A stretch of DNA of 64,000 nucleotides, from contig OY282565.1 of assembly GCA_958296445.1 (NCBI GenBank), positions 434,001 through 498,000 on the forward strand, in the 5' to 3' direction. A program made the translations under genes and the position numbers. The notes under the pieces were generated by a model that was given only the letters and a program-made list of their open reading frames with translations, was not told the origin of the DNA and made no database searches. Numbering within the stretch: the first letter of the stretch is position 1; each line of letters starts with the position of its first letter. Of the stretch, positions 32,308 to 42,237 are shown one piece after another. The stretch is from an uncultured Dehalococcoidia bacterium. GTDB taxonomy: Bacteria > Chloroflexota > Dehalococcoidia > Lucifugimonadales > UBA3495.

Positions 32308-32967
32308 GTGACCACGCAGAGCTTGAAACCGCGACAGGATTCAACGCAAACGCAGCCGCCGCCGGCCGCGGCCGAGCCGTATGGCCCCATCGTGCTGCGG
32401 CTGGCCCCCGCCGTGCGGCTAACGGACGCGCAGTTGGAAGAACTGTGTGCCTTGAATCCTGATATTCGCATCGAGCTCAACGCCCAGGGAGAACTGGAGC
32501 TAATGCCCCCTGCATTCATATTTACCTCAAACCAGAACTCCGGAATTAACAGACAGTTGGGCAATTGGGCCGAGGCAGACAACAGGGGCTTAACCTTCGA
32601 CTCGTCCGGCGGTTTCACCTTGCCCAATCGGGCGTTGCGCTCCCCCGATGCCTCGTGGGTTCTCAAATCCCGCTTGGCAGAATTGACCGACGAACAGAAA
32701 CGCGGGTTTACGCAAATCTGCCCTGATTTCGTGATAGAACTGCGCTCCAGCTCCGACAGACTGAGCCTATTGCGCCGCAAAATGGACGAATACATCGCCA
32801 ACGGTGCCAGGCTAGGCTGGCTGATCGACCCGCTGGAACTGCGGGCGCACATTTACCGCCCCAATACCCCCGTCGAAACACTGGAGCGCCCGCAATCCCT
32901 TTCCGGCGAACCGGAATTGCCCGGATTCACCCTGTACCTGAACCCTATCTGGGAACCGGCCTTTTAA
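32308..32967 (+). CDS. Uma2-family putative endonuclease, array copy 3
   Basis: A 219-residue protein. The centre reads AFIFTSNQNSGINRQLGNWA then EADNRGLTFDSSGGF, so its first half resembles copy 2 and its second half (DSSGGF) copy 5. The helix before LGWL is YIANGA, as in copy 5, and VETLERP is shared with it. RLSLLRRKMDEY replaces RLSVVRRK. All active-site candidates are kept. The mosaic pattern suggests gene conversion between copies. Confidence 0.9.
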   Translation: MTTQSLKPRQDSTQTQPPPAAAEPYGPIVLRLAPAVRLTDAQLEELCALNPDIRIELNAQGELELMPPAFIFTSNQNSGINRQLGNWAEADNRGLTFDSSGGFTLPNRALRSPDASWVLKSRLAELTDEQKRGFTQICPDFVIELRSSSDRLSLLRRKMDEYIANGARLGWLIDPLELRAHIYRPNTPVETLERPQSLSGEPELPGFTLYLNPIWEPAF

Positions 32968-33006
32968 CCGGCGCCCGACAAAACCGGATGATATGGTGGT
33001 GTCCCG

Positions 33007-33666
33007 GTGACCACTCAGAGCTTGAAACCGCGACAGGATTCAACGCAAACGCAGCCCGTGCCGGCCGCGGCCGAGCCGTATGGCCCCATAGTGCTGCGGC
33101 TGGCCCCCGCCGTGCGGCTAACGGACGCGCAGTTGGAAGAGCTGTGCGCCTTGAATCCTGATATTCGCCTCGAGCTCAACGCCCAGGGAGAACTGGAGCT
33201 AATGCCCCCTGTACTCGGATTTACCGGAAACCAAGAATCCAACATTAACGCAGATTTGGGCATTTGGGCCAGAGTCGACGGCAGTGGCCTAGTCTTTAGT
33301 GCGTCCACTGGTTTCACCCTGCCCAACCGGGCGTTGCGCTCCCCTGACGCATCGTGGGTTCTCAAATCCCGCTTGGCGGCATTGACCGACGAGCAGAAAC
33401 GCGGGTTCCTGCAAATCTGCCCTGATTTCGTGATAGAACTGCGCTCCAGCTCCGACAGACTGAGCGTGGTGCGCCGCAAAATGGACGAATATATGGAGAA
33501 CGGCGCCCGGCTGGGCTGGCTGATCGACCCGATGGAACTCCGGGCGCACATTTACCGCCCCAATGCGCCCGTCGAAATACTGGATCGTCCGCAATCCCTT
33601 TCCGGCGAACCGGAATTGCCCGGCTTCACGCTAGATCTGAACCCTATCTGGGAGCCGGCCTTTTAA
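33007..33666 (+). CDS. Uma2-family putative endonuclease, array copy 4
   Basis: A 219-residue protein that differs from copy 1 at only about seven residues (for example PVP/PPP linker, EELC/EKLC, KSRLAALT/KTRLAELT, DPMEL/DPLEL). The whole central segment VLGFTGNQESNINADLGIWA and the following RVDGSGLVFSASTGF is identical to copy 1, although two other copies lie between. This argues for block duplication or conversion rather than simple stepwise duplication. Confidence 0.9.
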   Translation: MTTQSLKPRQDSTQTQPVPAAAEPYGPIVLRLAPAVRLTDAQLEELCALNPDIRLELNAQGELELMPPVLGFTGNQESNINADLGIWARVDGSGLVFSASTGFTLPNRALRSPDASWVLKSRLAALTDEQKRGFLQICPDFVIELRSSSDRLSVVRRKMDEYMENGARLGWLIDPMELRAHIYRPNAPVEILDRPQSLSGEPELPGFTLDLNPIWEPAF

Positions 33667-33705
33667 CCGGCCCCCGCCAAAAACGGATGATATGGTGGTG
33701 TCCCG

Positions 33706-34365
33706 GTGACCACGCAGAGCTTGAAACCGCGACAGGATTCAACGCAAACGCAGCCGACGGCGGCCGCGGTAGAGCCGTATGGCCCCATAGTGCTGCGGCT
33801 GGCCCCCGCCGTGCGGCTAACGGACGCGCAGTTGGAAGAACTGTGCGCCTTGAACCCCGACATTCGCATCGAGCTCAACGCCCAGGGAGAACTGGAGCTA
33901 ATGCCCCCTGCACTCATAATTACCGGGAAACGGAACTCAAGAATTACCGCCCGTCTGGATGTCTGGGCCGAGGGCGACGGCAGGGGCATAGCCGTAGACT
34001 CGTCCGGCGGTTTCACCCTGCCCAACGGCGCGTTGCGCTCTCCCGACGCATCGTGGGTTCTCAAAACCCGCTTGGCGGAATTGACCGATGAGCAGAAACG
34101 CGGCTTTACGCAAATCTGCCCCGATTTCGTGATAGAACTGCGCTCCAGCTCCGACAGACTGAGCGTGGTGCGCCGCAAAATGGACGAGTACATCGCCAAC
34201 GGCGCCCGGCTGGGCTGGCTGATCGACCCGTTGGAACTGCGGGCGCACATTTACCGCCCCAATACGCCCGTCGAAACACTGGAGCGCCCGCAATCCCTTT
34301 CCGGCGAACCGGAATTGCCGGGCTTCACCCTAGACTTGAACCCTATCTGGGAGCCGGCCTTCTGA
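33706..34365 (+). CDS. Uma2-family putative endonuclease, array copy 5
   Basis: A 219-residue protein with the most divergent centre: ALIITGKRNSRITARLDVWA then EGDGRGIAVDSSGGFTLPNG. The linker is PTAAAVEP. C-terminal features (YIANGA, VETLERP) match copy 3. Active-site candidates Asp114, Glu144 and Lys158 equivalents are kept. It ends the 699-base array; the next gene, encoding the NHL protein, begins 35 bases on. Confidence 0.9.
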   Translation: MTTQSLKPRQDSTQTQPTAAAVEPYGPIVLRLAPAVRLTDAQLEELCALNPDIRIELNAQGELELMPPALIITGKRNSRITARLDVWAEGDGRGIAVDSSGGFTLPNGALRSPDASWVLKTRLAELTDEQKRGFTQICPDFVIELRSSSDRLSVVRRKMDEYIANGARLGWLIDPLELRAHIYRPNTPVETLERPQSLSGEPELPGFTLDLNPIWEPAF

Positions 34366-34400
34366 CCGGCCCCGCCAAAAACAACTTTCGAGGCGCAGCT

Positions 34401-35423
<1,023 letters not shown>

Positions 35424-35530
35424 CCGCCGGGAATACCGGAAACACCGGGAACGCCGGGAACACTAGGCACACCGGCAAGAACCATAAAATCTCCGTGAAC
35501 TCCGCGGTTAAACGAAAGGAGCTGAACATT

Positions 35531-36664
35531 ATGGTTTCGACGAAACGCGAGCGGTCTCTGGTCGTCATCGAGCTGAACGGCGGAAACGACGCCCTGAACA
35601 CCCTGATTCCCTTCAACAACGGCCTGTATTACGACTACCGGCCCGGCATCGGCATACCGCAACCGGAAGTGCTGCCCATCAACGGCGAATACGGCTTCAA
35701 CCCCAATATGGCCCCGGTCAAGAATCTGTGGGACAGTGGCGAGCTGGCCGTCATCAACGGCATCGGCTACCCCCAGCCCAACCGCTCCCACTTCCGCTCG
35801 CGGGACATCTGGTATACCGCCGAGCCGGAAAGCATCGGCACCCAGGGCTGGCTGGGGGCCGCCATCCGCGACCTCGACGCCCAAGGCGAGAACGTCCTTA
35901 CCGGCGTCAACTTCGGGCGCGGCCTGCCCCGCGCCCTAGTCTGCAAGGGCGTGCCGGTGGCCTCGGTGGGCAACCTAGAAACCTACGGCCTGCTACCCGA
36001 CATTGACGACGAAAACGTGCGCCACCACGCCCTAGACGCCCTAGGCCGGATGTACGGCCCGGCCGGGGGCCGGGACATCGTGGCCCAGGCCCTGAGCGAG
36101 AACGGCTCCCAGGCCCTGATGGGCGCCGACATCCTCCGCACCGCGCCGGAGCGGTACTCCTCCGGCGTGGAGTACGCCGACACGCCCATCTCCCAAAGCC
36201 TGAAGAGCGCGGCCCAAGTGATGAGCGCCGGCCTCGGCACCCGCATCCTCTACGCCCAGCACGGCAGCTTTGACACCCACAGCAACGAGCTCCAGTCCCA
36301 CGCCAAGCTGTGGCAGGACGCTTCGACGGCCATCAGCGATTTCACCGAAGACCTGAAGCAGCAGGGCCTTTGGGATGATACGCTGGTGCTGGTGTGGTCG
36401 GAGTTCGGGCGGCGCGTCCGCGACAACGGCACCGGCTGCGACCACGGCTCCGGCGGCGTGGCCTTCGTATTCGGCGGCTCGGTGCAGGGCGGGCTGTACG
36501 GGCAATACCCGTCGCTGCGCGAGGCCGACCTGTCCGAGGGCGACCTGGCCTACACCACCGACTTCCGCTCCACCTACGCCACCATCCTAGACCGCTGGCT
36601 GGCCCTCGACCCCGACCCTATAGTCCACGGCCAGTTCGAGCAGTTCAACTTCATCAGCCGCTAA
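35531..36664 (+). CDS. DUF1501 family protein
   Basis: A 377-residue protein of the DUF1501 family (alkaline-phosphatase/sulfatase-like fold). It starts almost at the conserved first strand, SLVVIELNGGNDALNTLIPF, and includes YPQPNRSHFRSRDIWYTA, HGSFDTHSNELQSHAKL, VWSEFGRRVRDNGTGCDHGS and GGSVQGGLYGQYPSL. Most DUF1501 proteins carry a long Tat signal peptide; this one has none, so it is probably cytosolic. ATG 35531 follows AAAGGAGCTGAACATT. It is the expected partner of DUF1800 at 29391. Activity is unknown. Confidence 0.92.
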   Translation: MVSTKRERSLVVIELNGGNDALNTLIPFNNGLYYDYRPGIGIPQPEVLPINGEYGFNPNMAPVKNLWDSGELAVINGIGYPQPNRSHFRSRDIWYTAEPESIGTQGWLGAAIRDLDAQGENVLTGVNFGRGLPRALVCKGVPVASVGNLETYGLLPDIDDENVRHHALDALGRMYGPAGGRDIVAQALSENGSQALMGADILRTAPERYSSGVEYADTPISQSLKSAAQVMSAGLGTRILYAQHGSFDTHSNELQSHAKLWQDASTAISDFTEDLKQQGLWDDTLVLVWSEFGRRVRDNGTGCDHGSGGVAFVFGGSVQGGLYGQYPSLREADLSEGDLAYTTDFRSTYATILDRWLALDPDPIVHGQFEQFNFISR

Positions 36665-36984
36665 CCCCGGCCGCCCGGCACACGGAAATGTAGGGGCGGG
36701 CTTTATGCCCGCCCTTATATTGAGAAAATTGCGAAATTACTTCCGCTGTCTGTCCTTCGGAACAAAGCCCTGTCCTTCGGAACGAACCCCTGTCATTCTG
36801 AGCAAAGCGAAGAATCCCGACTTGGGCGGTGAGACCCTTCGCTCTGCTCAGGGTGACATTGAGGGATTCAGACAACCCCCCGGCCCGCATCCAAACCGGG
36901 TTGACGGCGCGGCGGCCCGGCCATAAACTCGGATTACGGCATCCCGCAGCCGTCATTCCATCTGCGCCCGCCGCGAGGCCCGTT
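36665..36984. repeat. Gap with family B repeat
   Basis: Positions about 36762-36862 hold a family B inverted repeat in the orientation CATTCTGAGCAAAGCGAAG ... CTTCGCTCTGCTCAGGGTG, preceded by two CTGTCCTTCGGAAC copies. No gene is seen between DUF1501 and the next Uma2 gene. Confidence 0.75.
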
Positions 36985-37743
36985 ATGACCACCAAGCCCG
37001 TTGCCCCGGCGCTGGACGCGCCTGACATCATCCAGTTTGCCCCCCCGCCGCCCGATGAGATGACTGCTTTTTTTAAGGTCAATTTCCCCGGCTACCCCAA
37101 TTCCCTAGCCGACCACTTCGGCAGCCCGGAAACCACCATCATAACCAGCGAAATCGCGGCGGCCCTGATGCTCACCCCAGACTGGGAGGGTGTGCGTTAT
37201 CCCGACCTGCTCATCGCTTTCAACGTTGACCCGGTAGCCGGTTTGGCCCGAAACGGCTATCTCATCCCCGAACAGGGCAAGCCGCCGGATTTCGTGCTGG
37301 AAATCGCCTCGGAAAGAACCGGATACCGCGACGAAACCGTCAAGCGCCTTGATTACGCTGGGATGGGCGTCCCCGAGTACTGGCGGTTCGACCCCACCGG
37401 CGGCCGTTTCTACCGCATCCACCACACCCACATAGCCGGCGACCGGCTGCTGAACGGCGAATACCAGCCCATAACCATCCACCGGATAGACGATGCGCAT
37501 TACTGGGGCCACAGCGGCGTGCTGAACCTAGACTTGTGCTGGGAAAACGGCGAACTGCGCTGGTACGACCCGGCGGCCCAACGCTACCTGCCCACCTTCG
37601 ACGACGAGCGGGCCGCCCGCATGGCCGCCGAGTCCCGCGCCGATGCCGAGGGCAACCGCGCCGACGCCGCCGAAGCCCGCGTCCGCCAACTGGAGGCCCA
37701 GCTCCGCCGCCAGCAAAACCCCGGCCCGCCGGAAACGCCTTAA
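36985..37743 (+). CDS. Uma2-family protein with coiled-coil tail, second group copy 1
   Basis: A 252-residue protein only distantly related to the 219-residue group. Candidate active-site residues are Asp74 in RYPDLLIAF, Asp102 and Glu106 in PDFVLEIASE, and Lys120 in DETVKRLDYAGMGVPEYW. After YLPTFDDERAAR (about 211) comes an Ala/Arg/Glu coiled coil with one RADAEGNRADAAEARVRQLE block, ending PGPPETP. ATG 36985 is chosen because the same leader (GCCGCGAGGCCCGTT) precedes all three copies of this group. Confidence 0.9.
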   Translation: MTTKPVAPALDAPDIIQFAPPPPDEMTAFFKVNFPGYPNSLADHFGSPETTIITSEIAAALMLTPDWEGVRYPDLLIAFNVDPVAGLARNGYLIPEQGKPPDFVLEIASERTGYRDETVKRLDYAGMGVPEYWRFDPTGGRFYRIHHTHIAGDRLLNGEYQPITIHRIDDAHYWGHSGVLNLDLCWENGELRWYDPAAQRYLPTFDDERAARMAAESRADAEGNRADAAEARVRQLEAQLRRQQNPGPPETP

Positions 37744-37820
37744 GTGCAGACGGTTATATTGGCGTGGTATGATGGCCGCGTTGCCCCAATCCCACCTTTG
37801 CGCCCGCCGCGAGGCCCGTT

Positions 37821-38630
37821 ATGACCACCAAGCCCTTTGCCCCGGCGCCGGACGCGCCGGATGCGCCGGGCATCATCCAGTTTGCCCCCCCACCGCCCGA
37901 TGAGATGACTGCTTTCTTTAAGGTAAATTTCCCCGGCTACCCCAATTCCCTAGCCGACCACTTCGGCAGCCCGGAAACCACCATCATCACCAGCGAAATC
38001 GCGGCGGCCCTGCTACTTACCCCAGACTGGGAGGGTGTGCGCTATCCCGACCTGCTCATCGCTTTCAACGTTGACCCGGCCGCCGGGCTGGCCCGCAACG
38101 GCTACCTCATCCCGGAGCAGGGCAAGCCGCCGGATTTCGTGCTGGAAATCGCCTCGGAAAGAACCGGATACCGCGACGAAACCGTCAAGCGCCAAGACTA
38201 CGCTGGGATGGGTGTTCCCGAATACTGGCGGTTCGACCCCACGGGCGGCCGATTCTACCGCGTCCACCGGACGCACATAGCAGGCGACCGGCTGGTTGAC
38301 GGCGAATACCAGCCCATCACCATCCACCGCACCGACGCCGAACATTACTGGGGCCACAGCGACGCCCTGAACCTAGACTTGTGCTGGGAGAACGGCGAAC
38401 TGCGCTGGTACGACCCGGCGGCCCAACGCTACCTGCCCACCTTCGACGACGAGCGGGCCGCCCGCCTTGCAGAGTCTAATCGTGCCGACGCCGAGCGAGC
38501 CGCCCGCCTTGCCGAGTCTAATCGCGCCGACGCCGAGCGAGCCGCCCGCATCGCTGCCGAGGCCCGCGTCCGCCAACTGGAGGCCCAGCTCCGCCGCCAG
38601 CAAAACCCCGGCCCGCCGGAAACGCCTTAA
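37821..38630 (+). CDS. Uma2-family protein with coiled-coil tail, second group copy 2
   Basis: A 269-residue close paralogue of the 36985 gene. The nuclease domain is nearly the same, with RTDAEHYWGHSDALNLDLCW near residue 175. The tail is longer: two exact repeats of ARLAESNRADAERA before IAAEARVRQLEAQLRRQQ. At DNA level these are 48-base tandem repeats (about 38453-38555). The leader with a TATGAT-like box (about 37763-37773) and GCCGCGAGGCCCGTT is repeated from the other copies. Confidence 0.9.
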   Translation: MTTKPFAPAPDAPDAPGIIQFAPPPPDEMTAFFKVNFPGYPNSLADHFGSPETTIITSEIAAALLLTPDWEGVRYPDLLIAFNVDPAAGLARNGYLIPEQGKPPDFVLEIASERTGYRDETVKRQDYAGMGVPEYWRFDPTGGRFYRVHRTHIAGDRLVDGEYQPITIHRTDAEHYWGHSDALNLDLCWENGELRWYDPAAQRYLPTFDDERAARLAESNRADAERAARLAESNRADAERAARIAAEARVRQLEAQLRRQQNPGPPETP

Positions 38631-38639
38631 GCGCAGACG

Positions 38640-38800
38640 ACTGCGAAATTGCCCTTTGTCGCCCCGCCCCTTTTTCACCCTGAGCGTCCCTTTGTCACCC
38701 TGAGCGAAGCGAAGGGCCTCACTGCCCAAGCCAAGATTCTTCGCTTTGCTCAGAATGACAGGCAGCCAGAATGACAGACGCCAGAGTGACAGACAGCGGT
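38640..38800. repeat. Family B repeat between Uma2 copies
   Basis: Arms CACCCTGAGCGAAGCGAAGG and CTTCGCTTTGCTCAGAATG with several extra AGAATGACAG tips, inserted between the second and third Uma2 copies of this group. Confidence 0.8.
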
Positions 38801-38882
38801 TGCAATTTCGCAATTTTCTCTTATATTGGCGTGGTATGATGGCCGCGTTGCCTTATCCCACCTTTGCGCCGCGAGGCCCGTT

Positions 38883-39683
38883 ATGATGCTGAAGCCCGTT
38901 GCCCCGGTGCTGGACGCGCCTGACATCATCCAGTTTGCCCCCCCGCCGCCCGATGAGATGACTGCTTTCTTTAAGGTCAATTTCCCCGGCTACCCCAATT
39001 CCCTGGCCGACCACTTCGGCAGCCCGGAAACCACCATCATCACCAGCGAAATCGCCGCGGCCCTGATGCTCACCCCAGACTGGGAGGGCGTGCGCTATCC
39101 CGACCTGCTCATCGCTTTCAATGTTGACCCGGTAGCTGGCCTGGCCCGCAACGGCTACCTCATCCCCGAGCAGGGCAAGCCGCCGGATTTCGTGCTGGAA
39201 ATCGCCTCGGAAAGAACCGGATACCGCGATGAAACCGTCAAGCGGCAGGATTACGCTGGGATGGGCGTCCCCGAATACTGGCGGTTCGACCCCACGGGCG
39301 GCCGATTCTACCGCGTCCACCGCACGCACATAGCCGGCGACCGGCTGGTGGATGGCGAATACCAGCCCATAACCATCCACCGGACGGACGCTGAGCATTA
39401 CTGGGGCCACAGCGATGTCCTGAACCTGGACTTGTGCTGGGAGAAGGGCGAACTGCGCTGGTACGACCCGGCGGCCCAACGCTACCTGCCCACCTTCGAC
39501 GACGAGCGGGCCGCCCGCCGCGCCGCCGAGTTCCGCGCAGATGCCGCCCAAGCCCAGCGCGACACTGCCAGAGCCCAACGCGACGCTGCCCGAGCACAGC
39601 GCGACGACGCCCAAGCCCGCGTCCGCCAACTGGAGGCCCAGCTTCGCCGCCAGCAAAGCCCCGGCCCGCCGGAAACGCCTTAA
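38883..39683 (+). CDS. Uma2-family protein with coiled-coil tail, second group copy 3
   Basis: A 266-residue paralogue of the two preceding genes, starting MMLKPVAPVLDAPDIIQFAP. The nuclease core is as in its neighbours (Glu106 and Lys120 equivalents kept). The tail uses a different repeat: three to four QRDAARA-type heptads (AQAQRDTARAQRDAARAQRD) before the common ARVRQLEAQLRRQQ end. Its upstream DNA repeats the TATATTGGCGTGGTATGATG promoter-like sequence seen before copy 2. Confidence 0.9.
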   Translation: MMLKPVAPVLDAPDIIQFAPPPPDEMTAFFKVNFPGYPNSLADHFGSPETTIITSEIAAALMLTPDWEGVRYPDLLIAFNVDPVAGLARNGYLIPEQGKPPDFVLEIASERTGYRDETVKRQDYAGMGVPEYWRFDPTGGRFYRVHRTHIAGDRLVDGEYQPITIHRTDAEHYWGHSDVLNLDLCWEKGELRWYDPAAQRYLPTFDDERAARRAAEFRADAAQAQRDTARAQRDAARAQRDDAQARVRQLEAQLRRQQSPGPPETP

Positions 39684-39747
39684 GCGCAGATGATAGCGAA
39701 GGGCGTCACCGCCCAAGCTTGGAAACACCCCCCCAAAACCGCCGCGG

Positions 39748-41007
39748 CTATAGCTGGAAATCCGCCACCGGCGCGGCGGCGCTGGCGGGCTGCTCCTGAC
39801 GGAGCGCGTCGGCCAGCTTGGCCAGCTCCGCCTCGTAGGTCGCTGGGTCGCCGGGCCGCAGGTCGAATATGACGTTTTCGGCGGCCATCGTGCGGGCGGC
39901 GCGGGTGCTGGGGCGCTTCAGCCCGTCGTCGGGCGCTACGAAATAGAGCAGCCAGCGGTCGGCGGACTGTTGCTTGTTGCGGGCCGCCGTGATGTCGTTA
40001 AGGATGGCTTCCGTATCCATCGCGCGGGACGAGGCTACCACTATCAGCTTGTCATAGTTGCGCAGCCACCGTTCCACTTCCTCTTGATCGGATGAGCTTA
40101 GGCGCGATACCAACGCGCTGCCCCGCACTCGCTCGGAAAACACCCAATTGCTGACCCCCAACGCGCTCAGGCCGTCGCTCAACCGGCGGGCAAATTCCTC
40201 GTCGCCGTCGCGGCAGGCTATGTAGCACTCCGTCAGAGCGGGCGGCGCGGCGGCGATGGTTTCCTGGAAAGACGCCACCGACGGCGGAACCCCGGCCCCG
40301 GCCAGAAAAGCGGCGGGAACCAGCCCGCCGGAACGGTACAGCGTATCCAGCCCGATAGTGCTGGGCGCGTCGTGGCGCGTCTGCTCCAGCCCGGCCGCGG
40401 CCCGCAGGTCGCAGTCCTGAAACACGGTGTAGCCCAGCGCCGCGCCGGTTAAGTCGGCCCCGGTCAAGTCGCAGCCCCAGACTTGGGTTTGGAACAAGTC
40501 GGCGCCGTTCAGCGTCGCGCCCGACAGGTTGGCCCGCACCAGAGACGCCCCGGCAAAGCTGGCGCCGGTAAAATTCGCCCCGGACAAGTTGGCCCCGATA
40601 AGACTGGTGCGCTGGAGATTGACGTTGGTCAGATTCGCCCCGGACAAGTTGGCGTCCGACAGTATGGCGCGATCCAAGTCGGCCCCGGTCAGGTCGGCCC
40701 CCCGCAGGTCGGCCCCCCGCATATTCGCCCCGTTGAAAAGGGCGCCGGTAAGGTTGGCTTCCCGCATATCGGCATGATACAGATGGCAGGGGTTGAGAAA
40801 GCAGCCGGAAAGATTGGCCCGCCGCATCACCGCGCCCATCAAATCGGCGTGGCGCAGGTCGGAGCCGCTGATATTAACCTGCGGAACGCGGGCGTAACTC
40901 ATATAGGCCGCGTTCAGGTCGAATGACTCATTGGGGTTGGCTTCCCGCCAGCGGGCCACCACATCCCGGCCCCGCCGCACCAGTTGCACGTGCTCCATAT
41001 TCGCCAT
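39748..41007 (-). CDS. Pentapeptide-repeat protein with C-terminal TIR domain
   Basis: A 419-residue cytosolic fusion. Residues about 42-202 are pentapeptide repeats (A(D/N)LxG type, for example LRGADLTGADLDRAILSDAN), forming a right-handed quadrilateral helix. A linker with STIGLDTLYRSGG follows. Residues about 258-385 form a TIR domain: CYIACRDGDEEFARRLSDGL, ALGVSNWVFSERVRGSALVS, then YDKLIVVASSRAMDTEAILN, where Glu333 is a candidate NADase residue. Similar pentapeptide-TIR fusions are known in cyanobacteria. Bacterial TIR proteins often act in NAD depletion or anti-phage signalling; whether this one does is inference. It lies just after the Uma2 cluster, convergent with it. Confidence 0.88.
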   Translation of the reverse strand: MANMEHVQLVRRGRDVVARWREANPNESFDLNAAYMSYARVPQVNISGSDLRHADLMGAVMRRANLSGCFLNPCHLYHADMREANLTGALFNGANMRGADLRGADLTGADLDRAILSDANLSGANLTNVNLQRTSLIGANLSGANFTGASFAGASLVRANLSGATLNGADLFQTQVWGCDLTGADLTGAALGYTVFQDCDLRAAAGLEQTRHDAPSTIGLDTLYRSGGLVPAAFLAGAGVPPSVASFQETIAAAPPALTECYIACRDGDEEFARRLSDGLSALGVSNWVFSERVRGSALVSRLSSSDQEEVERWLRNYDKLIVVASSRAMDTEAILNDITAARNKQQSADRWLLYFVAPDDGLKRPSTRAARTMAAENVIFDLRPGDPATYEAELAKLADALRQEQPASAAAPVADFQL

Positions 41008-41097
41008 AATCGCCGCTCCCGGACAACATCGGATAATAACCGGATTTTAGCACACAGGCGGGCGGCGGGGAATTTGGCCCGGCGGGATTCAGAGAAA

Positions 41098-41300
41098 CCT
41101 GTCATTCCGAGCAACCCCCTGTCATTCTGAGCAAAGCGAAGAATCTCGCCTTGGGCGGTGAGACCCTTCGCTCCGCTCAGGGTGACAAAGGGGCCGCTTC
41201 AGAGTGACAAAGTGGCAGAGCGGACAAAGGCGCAGGTTGACAAAGGGGGAACCCAAGGCGACATTCGCTTTGCTCAGGGTGACAAAGGGGCAGTACGCAA
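41098..41300. repeat. Family B repeats
   Basis: One full inverted repeat (CATTCTGAGCAAAGCGAAG ... CTTCGCTCCGCTCAGGGTG) at about 41110-41192 plus four partial arms. Nothing else is seen between the TIR gene start and the thioesterase end. Confidence 0.8.
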
Positions 41301-41311
41301 TTTTCTCGACT

Positions 41312-41680
41312 TCAGGCCGCCGACTGGATGACGGCCCGGCGGTGGGTGCCTTCCCCGATTTTGCGCTCCCCCCCGGATTCCGGCACGTGGTACGCCTCGA
41401 CCCGGAAAGTCAGCCGGTTGCGGTCTACCTCCGTCAGCTCTGCTCTGGCCCGGATGGTGTCGCCGATGTCGGCGGGGGCCAAGTGGCGCACATTCACCTC
41501 GAACCCCACCGTGGTTTCACCAGCGGACAGGTGCGCGGCCACGCTTTCCATTGACGCCTGCTCCATCAACTGAATCATCGAGGGCGTGCTGAACTTGGGA
41601 ACGTGGGGGGCCACGTTGGCCTCGCTTACCACGGTTTGCGTATCGCCCTTCAGTCCGGCCTTCAGGTCTGGGCCTGGCAT
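41312..41680 (-). CDS. Hotdog-fold thioesterase (FlK-like)
   Basis: A 122-residue hotdog protein of the thioesterase family that includes fluoroacetyl-CoA thioesterase FlK. FSTPSMIQLMEQASMESVAA contains the Thr and Glu of the active site; TTVGFEVNVRHLAPADIGDT supplies the His; KIGEGTHRRAVI is the last strand. It hydrolyses small acyl-CoA thioesters, fitting the CoA-transferase, thiolase and DUF35 genes in the window. ATG 41680 is chosen over the much longer open frame, since homology begins there. A TATTAT/TATAAA-like promoter lies just upstream. Confidence 0.88.
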   Translation of the reverse strand: MPGPDLKAGLKGDTQTVVSEANVAPHVPKFSTPSMIQLMEQASMESVAAHLSAGETTVGFEVNVRHLAPADIGDTIRARAELTEVDRNRLTFRVEAYHVPESGGERKIGEGTHRRAVIQSAA

Positions 41681-41743
41681 AATTCTAGCCTCGCTTCCGT
41701 CGGAATAAGAGGAAATCCATCGGATACCGATGTATTTATAATA

Positions 41744-41772
41744 GCAGAAAACGGCGGGCGTTTCCGCCCGCC
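41744..41772 (-). terminator. Terminator of the NUDIX-PPK2 unit
   Basis: On the minus strand, GGCGGGCG / CGCCCGCC stem with GAAA loop followed by GTTTTCT, 19 bases after the NUDIX stop. Confidence 0.65.
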
Positions 41773-41790
41773 CGCCGGGTCTGCCCGGGC

Positions 41791-42237
41791 CTACCCCGCC
41801 GCCGAGGGGTTCAGCGCCCGCTCGATGGCGAGCCACACCGGAGCCAGGTACAAGCGGGCGAAAGGCTCCGTATCCGCCAAATCGCCCGCCGCCACCCACT
41901 GGCACAGGTCTATGTCCTCCGACAGCTCCGGGGTCAGCGGGTCGGTGAGCTTGCCCGCGTAGTCCAGCAGGAACCAGTCCACCGTCTTGTTCACCGGGCC
42001 GTAGGAGTAATAGGAAATATAGCTGGAGCGGCAAAGGGGTTCCCGGATGGAGAGCAGGGCCGGATTCAGCCCCGTTTCCTCGCAAATTTCCCTTATGGCG
42101 CAGAGCTCCGGCGGTTCGTCGCCGTCCCGCTTGCCCTTGGGCAAGTCCCAGAGATGATGCTTTCTTATCAACAGAGCGTGGCCGTCGGCCAGCACCAGCC
42201 CGCCGGCGGCCGCCATCTGCGGCAGCTCATCCCTCAT
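41791..42237 (-). CDS. NUDIX hydrolase
   Basis: A 148-residue NUDIX protein. The box is GKRDGDEPPELCAIREICEE then TGL, matching Gx5Ex7REUxEExGU, with LWDLPKGK before it as in (di)adenosine polyphosphate or diphosphoinositol-type hydrolases. It cleaves a nucleoside diphosphate linked to X. It overlaps the upstream PPK2 gene by 11 bases, so the two are translationally coupled and may act on the same nucleotide or polyphosphate pool. Confidence 0.92.
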   Translation of the reverse strand: MRDELPQMAAAGGLVLADGHALLIRKHHLWDLPKGKRDGDEPPELCAIREICEETGLNPALLSIREPLCRSSYISYYSYGPVNKTVDWFLLDYAGKLTDPLTPELSEDIDLCQWVAAGDLADTEPFARLYLAPVWLAIERALNPSAAG

